A program made the translations under genes and the position numbers. DNA of 64,000 bases from Xanthobacter tagetidis (lineage in GTDB: Bacteria; Pseudomonadota; Alphaproteobacteria; Rhizobiales; Xanthobacteraceae). Each line of letters opens with the position of its first letter. Within the stretch, counting starts at the first letter, position 1. The notes under the pieces are model-generated. The model ran no database searches. It was not told where the DNA came from and saw only the letters and a program-made list of their open reading frames with translations. The DNA lies in contig NZ_RCTF01000006.1 in assembly GCF_003667445.1 (NCBI RefSeq), positions 124,001 to 188,000 of the forward strand, in the 5' to 3' direction. Shown piece after piece: positions 36,323-45,110 of this stretch.

Positions 36323-37669
36323 ATGGGCAACGGCACGGATCAGCTTTTGGCGGATGCCGACCTCGTGCTAGAGGCGGCGTCCAGTCTCGGGCGTCTGGAT
36401 CGGTCCCGCGATCTCGGGGAGCGGCTCGCCCGCGTGAGGGCGGCGGTTGATGCCGGCGCCGAGCCCGACCCGAAGGCCATCGGTGACCTGCGCCTCGCCC
36501 TCAATGATGCGATCGCCGAACTCGCCCCCGTGACGCTTGGCGACCTGCGGACGGGGTGGCGGCCATTTCGCAGGACGCGCGGGCACCAGTTGCGGCTCAC
36601 GGCGATCGCCGTGCTTTGCCTCCTGATCGTGTTCACGACGGCAAAGATCACCATCGAGTACGAGCGCACCAGCACCCTGTTCGCCACCACCAAGGCGCTG
36701 CACGCCTCGCGGCCGGACGAACTTGCGGCGAAGCTCTACTTCCTGCTCAAGAAGAACGGCTTCGATGCACTCACCACACCCAGCAACGAGAAGCTCTACG
36801 ATCAGCTGATCACCCAGGTCGCCGACCTGCGCCAGATCGGCAGAAGCATGGGCTCCTACAGCCAGGTGGAACAGCAGGTGGTGGACGGCGATCCGTTTTC
36901 ATTCATCAGACACCTGGTGTCCGCGATCACGGGGCTGTTCGCGTCGGATCGGTCCCGCGGCGGCGTTGCGGGGCCGGCCCAGCCGGGAACAATGGAATTG
37001 GCAAATGCTTCTGCGGAGAGCGCCAGAAAGCGCTTCAATGAGGTCCAGCAGCGCTATCGCCCCGATCTGGGATTGGGGCAAGGAGACCCCGACGCGCCAA
37101 CCGGCACTCCCGAGCCGGCGGACCCGGCGCGCCGTGCGAGACCGTTGATGGAGGGCACACCAGAGATCGAAAGGCTGTGCTTCAACCAGGAGGATAAGAA
37201 GAGGATCTCCTGCGCGATCGGCGACCATCTGGCGGAGATCAGGCAACTCATGGTCGCCCTCAACATCGGCCCGACCATCCTGAACGTCCAGGAATACACG
37301 GCCAAGATGATCTCCCAGAAGTCGACGATCGACCTCTACGGGCGATGGCTTCTACCGGCGCTCTACGGAATGATCGGCTCCATGCTGTTCATCCTGCGGC
37401 GCTACCTGGACCCCGCGAGCCCGGATCCCTCCATCCTGGATTTTCTGTACCGCATCACGCTCGGCGGCTTCGCCGGCATCATCGCCGCGTGGCTGTGGAC
37501 GCCCGCCTCGGCGGACCTCAACCTGCCCACCATCACGTCCGCCGGCGCGTTCGGCATCGCCTTCCTGGTGGGCTTCTCCACCGACGTGCTGTTCGGCGCG
37601 CTGGAGCGGCTGTCGAAGCTCGCCAGCGACGCCATGGGCAAACCGCCCGGCGGCGGCGCCGCCGCCTGA
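36323..37669 (+). CDS. Uncharacterised membrane protein with C-terminal three-helix module
   Basis: A 448-residue protein not assigned to a known family. The N-terminal ~90 residues are helical and charged, followed by one TM helix (LRLTAIAVLCLLIVFTTAKI). A soluble, probably periplasmic, helical region of about 230 residues contains a Cys pair (CFNQEDKKRISC). The C-terminus has three hydrophobic helices: WLLPALYGMIGSMLFILRRYLD, ITLGGFAGIIAAWLW and AFGIAFLVGFSTDVLFGALERL. The last helix style recurs in membrane proteins of accessory gene clusters. Neighbours give no hint beyond the small secreted peptide upstream. Confidence 0.7.
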   Translation: MGNGTDQLLADADLVLEAASSLGRLDRSRDLGERLARVRAAVDAGAEPDPKAIGDLRLALNDAIAELAPVTLGDLRTGWRPFRRTRGHQLRLTAIAVLCLLIVFTTAKITIEYERTSTLFATTKALHASRPDELAAKLYFLLKKNGFDALTTPSNEKLYDQLITQVADLRQIGRSMGSYSQVEQQVVDGDPFSFIRHLVSAITGLFASDRSRGGVAGPAQPGTMELANASAESARKRFNEVQQRYRPDLGLGQGDPDAPTGTPEPADPARRARPLMEGTPEIERLCFNQEDKKRISCAIGDHLAEIRQLMVALNIGPTILNVQEYTAKMISQKSTIDLYGRWLLPALYGMIGSMLFILRRYLDPASPDPSILDFLYRITLGGFAGIIAAWLWTPASADLNLPTITSAGAFGIAFLVGFSTDVLFGALERLSKLASDAMGKPPGGGAAA

Positions 37670-37682
37670 GCGCGGCGCCGGC

Positions 37683-38618
37683 TCAGCGCCAGCGGCGGTG
37701 CAGCCAGAGCCATTGGGCGGGGTGCTCGCGCACCCAGCCTTCGATCACGTCGTTGATCGCCTGCATGGCGCCCTCGACGTCGATCTTGCCCTCGGCGTCG
37801 CGCGGCATCACCACCTCCTCGGTGAACTCCACGCGGAACCGCCCCTTGGGCAGGCGCACCACCCGCCAGCCATAGACCGGGCAGTCGAAGTGCCGGGCGA
37901 GCTTGGCGAGCGTCGGGTTGGTGGCGGTGGGACGGCCGAAGAACTTCACCTTCGGCCCGCCGGTCCAGTACTGGTCCACCAGCATGCCGATATGCTGGCC
38001 CTGGCCGAGCCGGCGGATCAGCTCGCGCGCGGCATCGCGGTCGGTGCGGATGAGGTCGGGCATGGTGCCCTTGCGCATCTCCTCGATCAGCTGCGCGGCC
38101 TTCTTGTTGTTCGGCTCGCGGTAGATCACCGCGTCGAGGATGTTCATCTCCGCGCCGGCGATGGCGCACATTTCCCAATTGCCGGTGTGGGCGGAGAAGA
38201 ACAGCGCCGTCCTGCCGTCGCGCAGCTGGTGCGAGAAGTCGGCCTTGCCGATCTCGATGCGGCCCCTCTTGCCGGGATTGCCCGGGTCGTAGTCCCAGAT
38301 GTGGTCGAGGTGCGCGAACTCGGCGCACAGGCGGCCGAGATTGGCCCACACCTCGCGCACCAGCTTCTCGATCTCCCGCGGCGACTTCTCGGGAAAGGCA
38401 GCCTTCAGGTTGGCCCGCGCCACCTTGGTGAGCGGCCACATGGGCCCGAACAGGCGCGCCCAGAAGGCCATGCCGGCGGACGACACCTCCAGCGGCCACA
38501 GCCTGAGCCACCACAGCGAGCCGCGCACGTAGCCGCCCAGGATCGCGCCGGTGACCGGCGCCATCCGCTTGATCGCGCGGTGCCGGAACTGCTTCCAGCG
38601 CTGCTTGTGCCTGCTCAA
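37683..38618 (-). CDS. lpxXL: Lipid A very-long-chain acyltransferase LpxXL-like
   Basis: A 311-residue LpxL/HtrB-superfamily acyltransferase. The catalytic HTGNWE (H-x4-E), IYREPNNKKAAQLIEEMRKG, a D-Q-Y-W motif and a C-terminal HPAQWLWLHRRWR are present. An N-terminal hydrophobic segment anchors it to the inner membrane. The downstream-facing dehydrogenase and fabF genes match the acpXL-lpxXL neighbourhood of Hyphomicrobiales, where LpxXL adds a 27-hydroxyoctacosanoate chain to lipid A. acpXL itself is not in the window. Confidence 0.85.
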   Translation of the reverse strand: MSRHKQRWKQFRHRAIKRMAPVTGAILGGYVRGSLWWLRLWPLEVSSAGMAFWARLFGPMWPLTKVARANLKAAFPEKSPREIEKLVREVWANLGRLCAEFAHLDHIWDYDPGNPGKRGRIEIGKADFSHQLRDGRTALFFSAHTGNWEMCAIAGAEMNILDAVIYREPNNKKAAQLIEEMRKGTMPDLIRTDRDAARELIRRLGQGQHIGMLVDQYWTGGPKVKFFGRPTATNPTLAKLARHFDCPVYGWRVVRLPKGRFRVEFTEEVVMPRDAEGKIDVEGAMQAINDVIEGWVREHPAQWLWLHRRWR

Positions 38619-38630
38619 GTCAATCCGCCT

Positions 38631-39653
38631 TCAGAATGCGACCAGGATCTTGCCGAACACGCGCCGGCTCTCCAGGCGCTCGAGGCCCTCGTTGAACCGA
38701 TCCAGCGGCACCACGGTGTCGATCACCGGGCGGATGCCGCGGCCCATCTTCTCAAGGCCGTTGGAGACGTTGCGGATGGTGGCGCCGAACGAGCCGAAGA
38801 TCTTGTACTGGCGCTGGAACAGCTGCATCAGGTTCATCTGCACGCTCACCCCCGAGGTGGAGCCGCAGGTCACGAGCCGCGCGCCCGGACGCATGGAGAG
38901 CAGCGAGCCGTTCCAGGTCTCGGCGCCCACATGCTCGAACACCACGTCGACGCCGACCTTTTTGGTGATCTTGCGCACCTCGTGCTCGAAGCGGTCGCGC
39001 CGGTAGTTGATGACGTGGTCGGCGCCGAGCGCCAGCGCCTTGGCGCCCTTCTCGTCGTCGCCCACCGTGGTGATGACTGTGGCGCCCACGTCCTTGGCGA
39101 GGCGGATGGCGGCGGAGCCGATGCCCGAGCCGCCGGCATGCACCAGCACGGTCTCGCCGGCTTCGAGACGCGCATTGTCGAACAGCATGTGCTCGACGGT
39201 GGAGAAGGTGATGCCGGCGCAGGCGGCGTCCTCGAACGGCACGCCCTGCGGCGCCGGGATGGCGAGGCGCTCCGGCAGGTTGATGAGATCGCGGGCGAAG
39301 CCGTCGATGTGGAAGCCCAGCACGCCGCCCACATTCTCGCAGAGATTGTCGCGGCCGGCGAGGCAGTGGCGGCAGTGGCCGCAGGTCATGGCGCCGTACA
39401 TGGAAACGGTCTGGCCGACCTGGAGCCCGCGCACGTCGGCGCCGACCGCGACGATCTCGCCGGCGGCCTCCGCGCCCACCACGAGGGGCATCTTGCGCTT
39501 GGCGAAGGCCATGCCGCGCCAGCCCCACACGTCGATATGGTTGAGCGCCAGCGCCTTCACCCGGATCTGCACCTCGCCGGCGCCGGGGGCGTCGGGCTCG
39601 AGCATGTCGACGATTTCGAGCTTGCGGTCGGAGACGAGCTGGAGGGCGCGCAT
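38631..39653 (-). CDS. Zinc-binding alcohol dehydrogenase of the VLCFA-lipid A cluster
   Basis: A 340-residue MDR-superfamily dehydrogenase. The GroES-like domain carries the structural-zinc cysteines (CGHCRHCLAGRDNLC), and the Rossmann motif HAGGSGIGSAAIRLAKDVGA is in the middle. It lies 12 bp upstream of lpxXL on the same strand and matches the adh gene found between fabF1 and lpxXL in rhizobia, so a role in making or reducing the very-long-chain acyl intermediate is likely. The exact reaction is unproven. Confidence 0.87.
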   Translation of the reverse strand: MRALQLVSDRKLEIVDMLEPDAPGAGEVQIRVKALALNHIDVWGWRGMAFAKRKMPLVVGAEAAGEIVAVGADVRGLQVGQTVSMYGAMTCGHCRHCLAGRDNLCENVGGVLGFHIDGFARDLINLPERLAIPAPQGVPFEDAACAGITFSTVEHMLFDNARLEAGETVLVHAGGSGIGSAAIRLAKDVGATVITTVGDDEKGAKALALGADHVINYRRDRFEHEVRKITKKVGVDVVFEHVGAETWNGSLLSMRPGARLVTCGSTSGVSVQMNLMQLFQRQYKIFGSFGATIRNVSNGLEKMGRGIRPVIDTVVPLDRFNEGLERLESRRVFGKILVAF

Positions 39654-39843
39654 TCTTGTTCTCTGGGTCGGTTTTTCAGCGATGGACGACGCAGGCCGCG
39701 CCGTCCGGGTCCGTCACCGGGACGAACCGGTCATATAGCCCGCGCCGGGGGAAAAGCGGAAGGCCACCACCTGCGGGAGAAGACGACGCCCCCCGCCCTC
39801 AGTACGGCGCGGAGGCGGAGGCGGATGTCGCCGCCGCGCCCCC

Positions 39844-41127
39844 TCAGGCCGGCTCCGCCGCCAGGACCAGGCAGACGTTCTGCCCGCCGAAGCCGAACGA
39901 ATTGGAGATCGCGCGGCGCACCTGCGCATCCCGCGCCACGTTCGGCACCACGTCGAGCGGGATCGCGGGGTCGGGCACATGATAGTTGATGGTCGGCGGG
40001 ATGCGGCCATTGGCGATGGTGAGCAGCGACACCGCCGCCTCGATGGCCCCCGCCGCGGTCAAGGTGTGGCCGATCATGGACTTGTTGGACGAGATCGGGA
40101 TGCCGGCGAGCTTCTCCTCGCCGAACACGCCCTTCAGGCCGACATATTCCATGCGGTCGTTCTCGGGCGTCGAGGTGCCGTGGGCGTTGATGTAGTCCAC
40201 GTCGTCCGGGGTGATGCCGGCATCCGCCAGCGCGTTCTTCATGCAGCCGACGATGGGGCGGCCGTCCGGCGAGGAGCGGGTGCGGTGGAAGTTGTCGGCC
40301 ATTTCGCCGCAGCCCTCCAGCACGCCGAGGATGGTCGCCCCGCGCGCGACCGCGTGAGCATAGCTCTCCAGCACCAGCGCCGCGGCGCCCTCGGCCATGA
40401 CGAAGCCGTCGCGGTTCTTGGCGAACGGGCGCGCCGCCTCCTCGGGCCTGTCGTTGGCGGTGGTGAGCGCCGAGAGCAGCGAGAAGCGGATCAGCGCCTC
40501 GGGATGCACCGAGCCGTCGGTGCCGAGCGAGAGCGCGACCTCGGTCTCGCCGCGCCGGATCGCCTCGACGCCGAGCTGGATCGCGGTGGCGCCGGACGCG
40601 CACGCGGTGGAGAGCGAGATCGGCTGGCCGCGGGTGCCGAAGCGATCGGCGAGGCGGTCGGCCACCGAGCCGAACATGAAGCGCTCGTGCCACGGGCGGA
40701 ACCGGCCGGAGGCGGCGGCGCCGAGCAGATCGCGATAGGTCAGCGGGTACTTGCCCACCGCCTCCCCCAGTTGCCGGCGCTCCGGCCATTCCAGCTCCAC
40801 CGGCGGAACGGCGGCGAACAGCGGGCCGGGGAAGTCGCCCTTGGCGCCGATGCCGGCCTCGGCGATGGCCTCCTCCACCGCGAGGGTGGCGAGCTTCTCG
40901 GACAGGTCCGGCGCCGGGACGCGGCCGTCGAACAGGAAGTCCACGGTGCCGGCGATGGTGGTGCGCATGCCCTCGATGGGAAAGCGGGTGATGGTGTGGA
41001 TGCCCGATTCGCCGGCGGTGAGGCGGCGCCAGTTGTCGTCCTTGCCCTGGCCGAGCGAGGTGACGATGCCGATGCCGGTGACGACCACCACGGGCCGTCC
41101 ATGCTTGTCCAGATGCGCCTGCGTCAT
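39844..41127 (-). CDS. Beta-ketoacyl-ACP synthase (FabF-like) of the VLCFA-lipid A cluster
   Basis: A 427-residue ketosynthase with the catalytic triad visible: Cys in STACASG, His in YINAHGTSTPEND and His in GHTLTAAGAIEA, plus the closing NSFGFGGQN. An N-terminal VVVVTGIGIVTSLG matches FabF. The protein is longer in the segment after the first 60 residues, as in the XL paralogues. It probably elongates the acyl chain on AcpXL. The neighbouring fabZ and second fabF of the rhizobial cluster are not here. Confidence 0.9.
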   Translation of the reverse strand: MTQAHLDKHGRPVVVVTGIGIVTSLGQGKDDNWRRLTAGESGIHTITRFPIEGMRTTIAGTVDFLFDGRVPAPDLSEKLATLAVEEAIAEAGIGAKGDFPGPLFAAVPPVELEWPERRQLGEAVGKYPLTYRDLLGAAASGRFRPWHERFMFGSVADRLADRFGTRGQPISLSTACASGATAIQLGVEAIRRGETEVALSLGTDGSVHPEALIRFSLLSALTTANDRPEEAARPFAKNRDGFVMAEGAAALVLESYAHAVARGATILGVLEGCGEMADNFHRTRSSPDGRPIVGCMKNALADAGITPDDVDYINAHGTSTPENDRMEYVGLKGVFGEEKLAGIPISSNKSMIGHTLTAAGAIEAAVSLLTIANGRIPPTINYHVPDPAIPLDVVPNVARDAQVRRAISNSFGFGGQNVCLVLAAEPA

Positions 41128-41316
41128 GCCGCGGCTCCCGTTGGTGAGGCGCGCTTGCCCGAGGCGCCGTGTTCTCTTGCGTGACCGCCGTCGCGCCCTC
41201 AGGGAGCGCCCGCAGCTGGCGTCATTGCGGGGGAAAATAAGCCGAAGCCGGCCCGCGGGTAAATGCGGCCCGGCTTTCGCTACCAAAACACCATCCAGGC
41301 CTGACGGCCCGGTGGC

Positions 41317-41847
41317 CTATTCCATCTTCTCGTTGGGATATACGCCGAAGAGCAGGGACTGCGCCACATAGCCGTCGAAGCTCTCGCCGGAGATGCGGCA
41401 GAACTTGCCGTCGCAGGCCTTCACGACGCCGAGCACGCCGGGCTCCAGCTTCGCCACCACCGCGGCCTCGGGGCTCGGCCCATTGCGCAGCGGCACCGTC
41501 TCGCCCTTCTGCCAGGGCGCGACCAGAGCGGTGCGGCGCAGCGACAGCAGGGAATGGTAGACCCAGCCCTCCGCGCCATCGGCGTCGCGGATGCGGCGCC
41601 AGGTCTCGAACTCGGCCGTCACCTCGACCGGCAGCCCGGCCCGGTGGAACACCCAGGCCACGTCGTGGTCCTTGTTCGGCCCGTTGCGCACGTTGACGGT
41701 GTCGGCCTTGAGCGAGGAGAAGCGCGGCACCGGCAGTCCCGAGGTCCCGTCCTGCGCGGCCTCGGCCGGCGCCAGGGCGAAAAGCCCCGTGACGAAGAGC
41801 GCGCCCAAGAGGAAGCTCTTCATGCAATGACGGATCGGTGAAGGCAT
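41317..41847 (-). CDS. Exported SH3b-domain protein
   Basis: A 176-residue protein with a signal peptide (MKSFLLGALFVTGLFALAPAEA) and two bacterial SH3-like domains: the first around VNVRNGPNKDHDVAWVF...GWVYHSLLS, the second around VPLRNGPSPEAAVVAKLEPGVLG...GYVAQS. Such proteins often bind cell-wall material or scaffold periplasmic enzymes. The ATG at 41847 has AAAGGA upstream; an ATG eight codons later is also possible. Confidence 0.85.
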   Translation of the reverse strand: MPSPIRHCMKSFLLGALFVTGLFALAPAEAAQDGTSGLPVPRFSSLKADTVNVRNGPNKDHDVAWVFHRAGLPVEVTAEFETWRRIRDADGAEGWVYHSLLSLRRTALVAPWQKGETVPLRNGPSPEAAVVAKLEPGVLGVVKACDGKFCRISGESFDGYVAQSLLFGVYPNEKME

Positions 41848-42006
41848 GATGGCATCGTCCTTTCGCATCGCGGGAGGGGTGCGCCTGTGAGGTGCGCCGC
41901 GCGGGCGCGCGCGTCAAGGGCTGCGGCTCCCGCGCGCCTTGTGTTTCGCCGCCTGTCTGATAGACGGGACCACAAGGGTTAAGAAATGGGGAACGGGGAA
42001 GTGCCC

Positions 42007-43008
42007 ATGGTGCGTCGCAAGCCGCTGGTGGTCGTCACGCGCAAGCTGCCGGAAACGGTCGAGACGCGCATGCGCGAACTGTTCGACGTTCGCCTCAACG
42101 AAGACGACGCGCCGATGGACCACGCGGCCCTGGTGGAGGCGGTGAAGACGGCCGACGTGCTGGTTCCCACCGTCACCGACCGCATCGATTCCTCGGTTCT
42201 CTCGCAGGCGGGCGAGAACCTGCGGCTGATCGCCTCCTTCTCCAACGGCGTCGACCATATCGACGTGGCGAGCGCGCTCAACCGCGGGATCACCGTCACC
42301 AACACCCCCGGCGTCCTCACCGAGGACACCGCCGACATGACCATGGCGCTGATCCTCTCGGTGCCGCGGCGGCTGGCCGAGGGTGCGCAGGTGATGAACT
42401 CCGAGAAGGAGGAATGGCCCGGCTGGTCGCCCACATGGATGCTCGGCCGCCGCATCTGGGGCAAGCGCCTCGGCATCATCGGCATGGGCCGCATCGGCCA
42501 GGCGGTGGCGCGGCGCGCCAAGTCCTTCGGCCTGCAGATCCACTACCACAACCGCCGCCGCCTGCCGGTGGCGATCGAGGAGATGCTGGACGCCACCTAC
42601 TGGGAGAGCCTCGACCAGATGCTGGCGCGCATGGACATCATCTCCGTGAACTGCCCGCACACGCCGGCCACCTACCATCTCCTGTCGGCGCGGCGCCTCA
42701 AGCTGCTGAAGCCGCACGCTTACGTGGTGAACACCGCGCGCGGCGAGGTGATCGACGAGAACGCCCTCACCCGCCTGATCGAGGCCGGGGAGATCGCCGG
42801 GGCGGGCCTCGACGTGTTCGAGCACGAGCCGGCGGTGAACCCCAAGCTGATCCGCCTCGCCAAGCAGGGCAAGGTGGTGCTGCTGCCGCATCTCGGCTCG
42901 GCCACCCTGGAAGGCCGCGTGGACATGGGCGAGAAGGTGATCGTCAACATCAAGACCTTCATGGACGGCCACCGCCCGCCGGACCGCGTCCTGCCCGCGA
43001 TGCTGTGA
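42007..43008 (+). CDS. ghrB: D-2-hydroxyacid dehydrogenase (glyoxylate/hydroxypyruvate reductase)
   Basis: A 333-residue NAD(P)-dependent dehydrogenase. The substrate domain has ASFSNGVDHIDV, the Rossmann motif is GIIGMGRIGQAVARRA, and the catalytic residues are Arg in VNTARGEVIDE, Glu in GLDVFEHEP and His in LLPHLGSAT. Members reduce glyoxylate and hydroxypyruvate. The start at 42007 has GGGGAA upstream; an ATG seven codons earlier is possible. Confidence 0.88.
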   Translation: MVRRKPLVVVTRKLPETVETRMRELFDVRLNEDDAPMDHAALVEAVKTADVLVPTVTDRIDSSVLSQAGENLRLIASFSNGVDHIDVASALNRGITVTNTPGVLTEDTADMTMALILSVPRRLAEGAQVMNSEKEEWPGWSPTWMLGRRIWGKRLGIIGMGRIGQAVARRAKSFGLQIHYHNRRRLPVAIEEMLDATYWESLDQMLARMDIISVNCPHTPATYHLLSARRLKLLKPHAYVVNTARGEVIDENALTRLIEAGEIAGAGLDVFEHEPAVNPKLIRLAKQGKVVLLPHLGSATLEGRVDMGEKVIVNIKTFMDGHRPPDRVLPAML

Positions 43009-43046
43009 GCAACGCGCCCGGCCCGGCTTCCTCCGCGTCCCGCACA

Positions 43047-43139
43047 CCCGTCGCCCTCCGGCTTGACCGGAGCCTACCGGCCTGCCGCAAGCCCTGCACA
43101 ACGGGGTGGATGCTCCGGTCAAGCCGGAGCATGACGGCG
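43047..43139. repeat. Paired inverted REP-like element, copy 4
   Basis: Units CCTCCGGCTTGACCGGAG and GCTCCGGTCAAGCCGGAGC lie about 40 bp apart in inverted orientation, between the 3' ends of the hydroxyacid dehydrogenase and MoeB-like genes. The outer end ATGACGGC matches copies 1 and 3. Confidence 0.87.
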
Positions 43140-43189
43140 GCGGGGACGCGCGACTGGACATTCCCTGGCGCCCGGCGCCTTAGGCAGCC

Positions 43190-44002
43190 TTACGCCGCCT
43201 TGGCGTGCGCCGACAGATCGGTGATGCGCACCGTCTCCCCCGTCAACGGGTTCTCCGGGTCCCAGCCGTAGCTCAGCGTCTCGAAGCGCATGGAGCGGGC
43301 GTCGATCATCAAAAGGCGGCCGACCAGTCCCTCCCCGAAGCCGACGATGGCGCGGATCGCTTCCAGCGCGGCGATCGAGCCGGCGGTGCCGGCGAGCGCG
43401 CCCAGCACCCCCGCCTCGGCGCAGGGGGCTACCGTGCCGGGCGGCGGCGGCTCGGGGAACAGGCAGCGATAGGTGGGGTTCGGCGTGCCGTCCGGACCCC
43501 TCTCGTGGGCGCGAACGGTGGTGATGGTGGCATCGAGCGTGCCGAGCGCCGCCGTCACCAGCGTCTTGCGCGCCAGAACGCAGGCGTCCGACACCAGATA
43601 GCGGGTGGAGAAATTGTCCGAGCCGTCCACCACCACGTCCACGCCGCCGATCAGGTCGAGCGCGTTCTCGGCGGTAAGCCGCGTGCGGTGCGTCACCAGC
43701 TCCACATGGGGGTTGAGCGCGGCGATGGCGTCGCGGGCGCTGTCCACCTTCGGGCGGCCGATGTCCGGCGTGCCGTGGATCACCTGGCGCTGGAGGTTGG
43801 AGAGCGAGACCACGTCGTCCTCCACCAGGACGATGCGCCCGACGCCGGCGGCGGCAAGATAGAGCAGCACCGGCGCGCCGAGGCCGCCGGCGCCGACCAC
43901 CAGGACGTGCGCCGCCTTGAGCTTCTGCTGGCCCGGCCCGCCCACGTCGTGCAGCACGATGTGGCGGGCGTAGCGTTCGATCTCTTCGGTGGAGAAGGCC
44001 AT
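43190..44002 (-). CDS. HesA/MoeB/ThiF family adenylyltransferase
   Basis: A 270-residue E1-like enzyme: ATP-binding VLVVGAGGLGAPVLLYLAAAGVG, NLQRQVIHG with the conserved Arg, D-G-S-D-N-F-x-T-R-Y, and a catalytic-Cys segment APCAEAGVLG. It adenylates the C-terminus of a small sulfur carrier such as MoaD or ThiS. The CxxC pairs that hold zinc in E. coli MoeB are absent; the expected second pair position reads WDPENPLTG. No moa or thi genes are next to it, so the partner is not determined. Confidence 0.88.
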   Translation of the reverse strand: MAFSTEEIERYARHIVLHDVGGPGQQKLKAAHVLVVGAGGLGAPVLLYLAAAGVGRIVLVEDDVVSLSNLQRQVIHGTPDIGRPKVDSARDAIAALNPHVELVTHRTRLTAENALDLIGGVDVVVDGSDNFSTRYLVSDACVLARKTLVTAALGTLDATITTVRAHERGPDGTPNPTYRCLFPEPPPPGTVAPCAEAGVLGALAGTAGSIAALEAIRAIVGFGEGLVGRLLMIDARSMRFETLSYGWDPENPLTGETVRITDLSAHAKAA

Positions 44003-44104
44003 AAGGGCTCATTAGCCCTTCGGCGCGATTTCGTCACCCTGGCGGGAACCAGCTCTGCGTCACCGGCATTTCTCCTATGACAGACACGCCGGAGACCCTG
44101 CGAC

Positions 44105-44488
44105 ATGCACCGCATCGCCATCGACTTCTCGCGCCGCGCCGACGTTCCTGCCACCTTCCTTCTGGACGATCCGGTGCAGTCCGGCCGGGCCGTGGACCTT
44201 CTGCTCGACTGCGCGCGGGCCTGCGCCGACGGGGCCGCGGACATGGAGACCGGCCGCTCGGCCATCGAGCCCGAGCGCCTGCGCCTCATGCTGGCCTGCG
44301 CCGAGACCTGCCGCGCGGCGGCGCATGTGATGATCCTCGGCGTGCCGCACCATCGCGAGCTGTGCGAAGCGGCCGCCGGCCTGTGCGAGGCGTGCGTCGC
44401 CGCCTCGGATGCGGACGATGATGCCGACGAGTGCGCCGCCGCCTGCCGCGCCTGCGCGGAGGCCTGCCGCAACCTCGCCGTCCACTGA
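44105..44488 (+). CDS. Cys-rich four-helix bundle copper-binding protein (DUF326, Csp-like)
   Basis: A 127-residue protein with Cys spaced C-x3-C and C-x2-C along predicted helices (CARAC, CAETC, CEAAAGLCEAC, CAAACRACAEAC), the pattern of copper storage proteins whose tube-like bundle is lined with thiolates. It has no signal peptide, which points to a cytoplasmic Csp3-like role. The context includes cytochrome c maturation genes and, further on, a Sco copper chaperone, but no direct operon partner. Confidence 0.85.
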   Translation: MHRIAIDFSRRADVPATFLLDDPVQSGRAVDLLLDCARACADGAADMETGRSAIEPERLRLMLACAETCRAAAHVMILGVPHHRELCEAAAGLCEACVAASDADDDADECAAACRACAEACRNLAVH

Positions 44489-44516
44489 GATCGCCGCCAC
44501 TGAGCCGTCGGCCCGC

Positions 44517-45110
44517 TTATTGGGCCGCGAGCTTCTCGATCAGCGGCTGGAGGGTGGTCGCCACCGCCTCCGGCGTCAGCGGCCCCACGAATTTGTGGGC
44601 GATGGTGCCGTCCTTGGCGAGCACGAAGGTCTCGGGCACGCCATAGACGCCCCATTCGATGGCCGCCCGGCCGTTCGGGTCGATCCCGACCGCCTCGTAG
44701 GGCATGCCGTACTGGCCGAGGAAGCGCCGGGCATTCTCCGGGGCGTCCTTGTAGTTCAGCCCGACGAGGCGCAGGCGCGGGTCCTGCGCCAGCTTCATCA
44801 GCAGCGGATGCTCCTCGCGGCACGGCCCGCACCAGGAGGCCCAGACGTTCACCAGCGTCGGCTTGCCGCCGAGCGCCGCGGTGTCGATGCCGGGCACGCT
44901 CGCCCCTGCCTTGCGCAGATCCGGCAGCGGCGGCAGCGTCATGGCGGGCGCCTTGCGTCCCACCAGAACGGAGGGCACGCGCGAGGGATCGCCCCCGCTC
45001 TCCAGGCGCGTCAGGAACAGGCCCGCCAGCGCCAGGAAGATCACCAGCGGCAGCATGACCAGCCACACGCGGCGCCGTGGCGCCTGTGGTGCCGGAGCGG
45101 GCGCGCTCAT
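44517..45110 (-). CDS. ccmG: Cytochrome c biogenesis thioredoxin CcmG/DsbE
   Basis: A 197-residue membrane-anchored thioredoxin: one N-terminal TM helix (RRVWLVMLPLVIFLALAGLFL), then a periplasmic domain with the active site WASWCGPCREEHP and a cis-Pro segment YGVPETFVLAKDG. It keeps apocytochrome thiols reduced for heme ligation. It overlaps ccmD by 4 bp (ATGA) and closes the ccmC-ccmD-ccmG operon. Confidence 0.96.
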   Translation of the reverse strand: MSAPAPAPQAPRRRVWLVMLPLVIFLALAGLFLTRLESGGDPSRVPSVLVGRKAPAMTLPPLPDLRKAGASVPGIDTAALGGKPTLVNVWASWCGPCREEHPLLMKLAQDPRLRLVGLNYKDAPENARRFLGQYGMPYEAVGIDPNGRAAIEWGVYGVPETFVLAKDGTIAHKFVGPLTPEAVATTLQPLIEKLAAQ

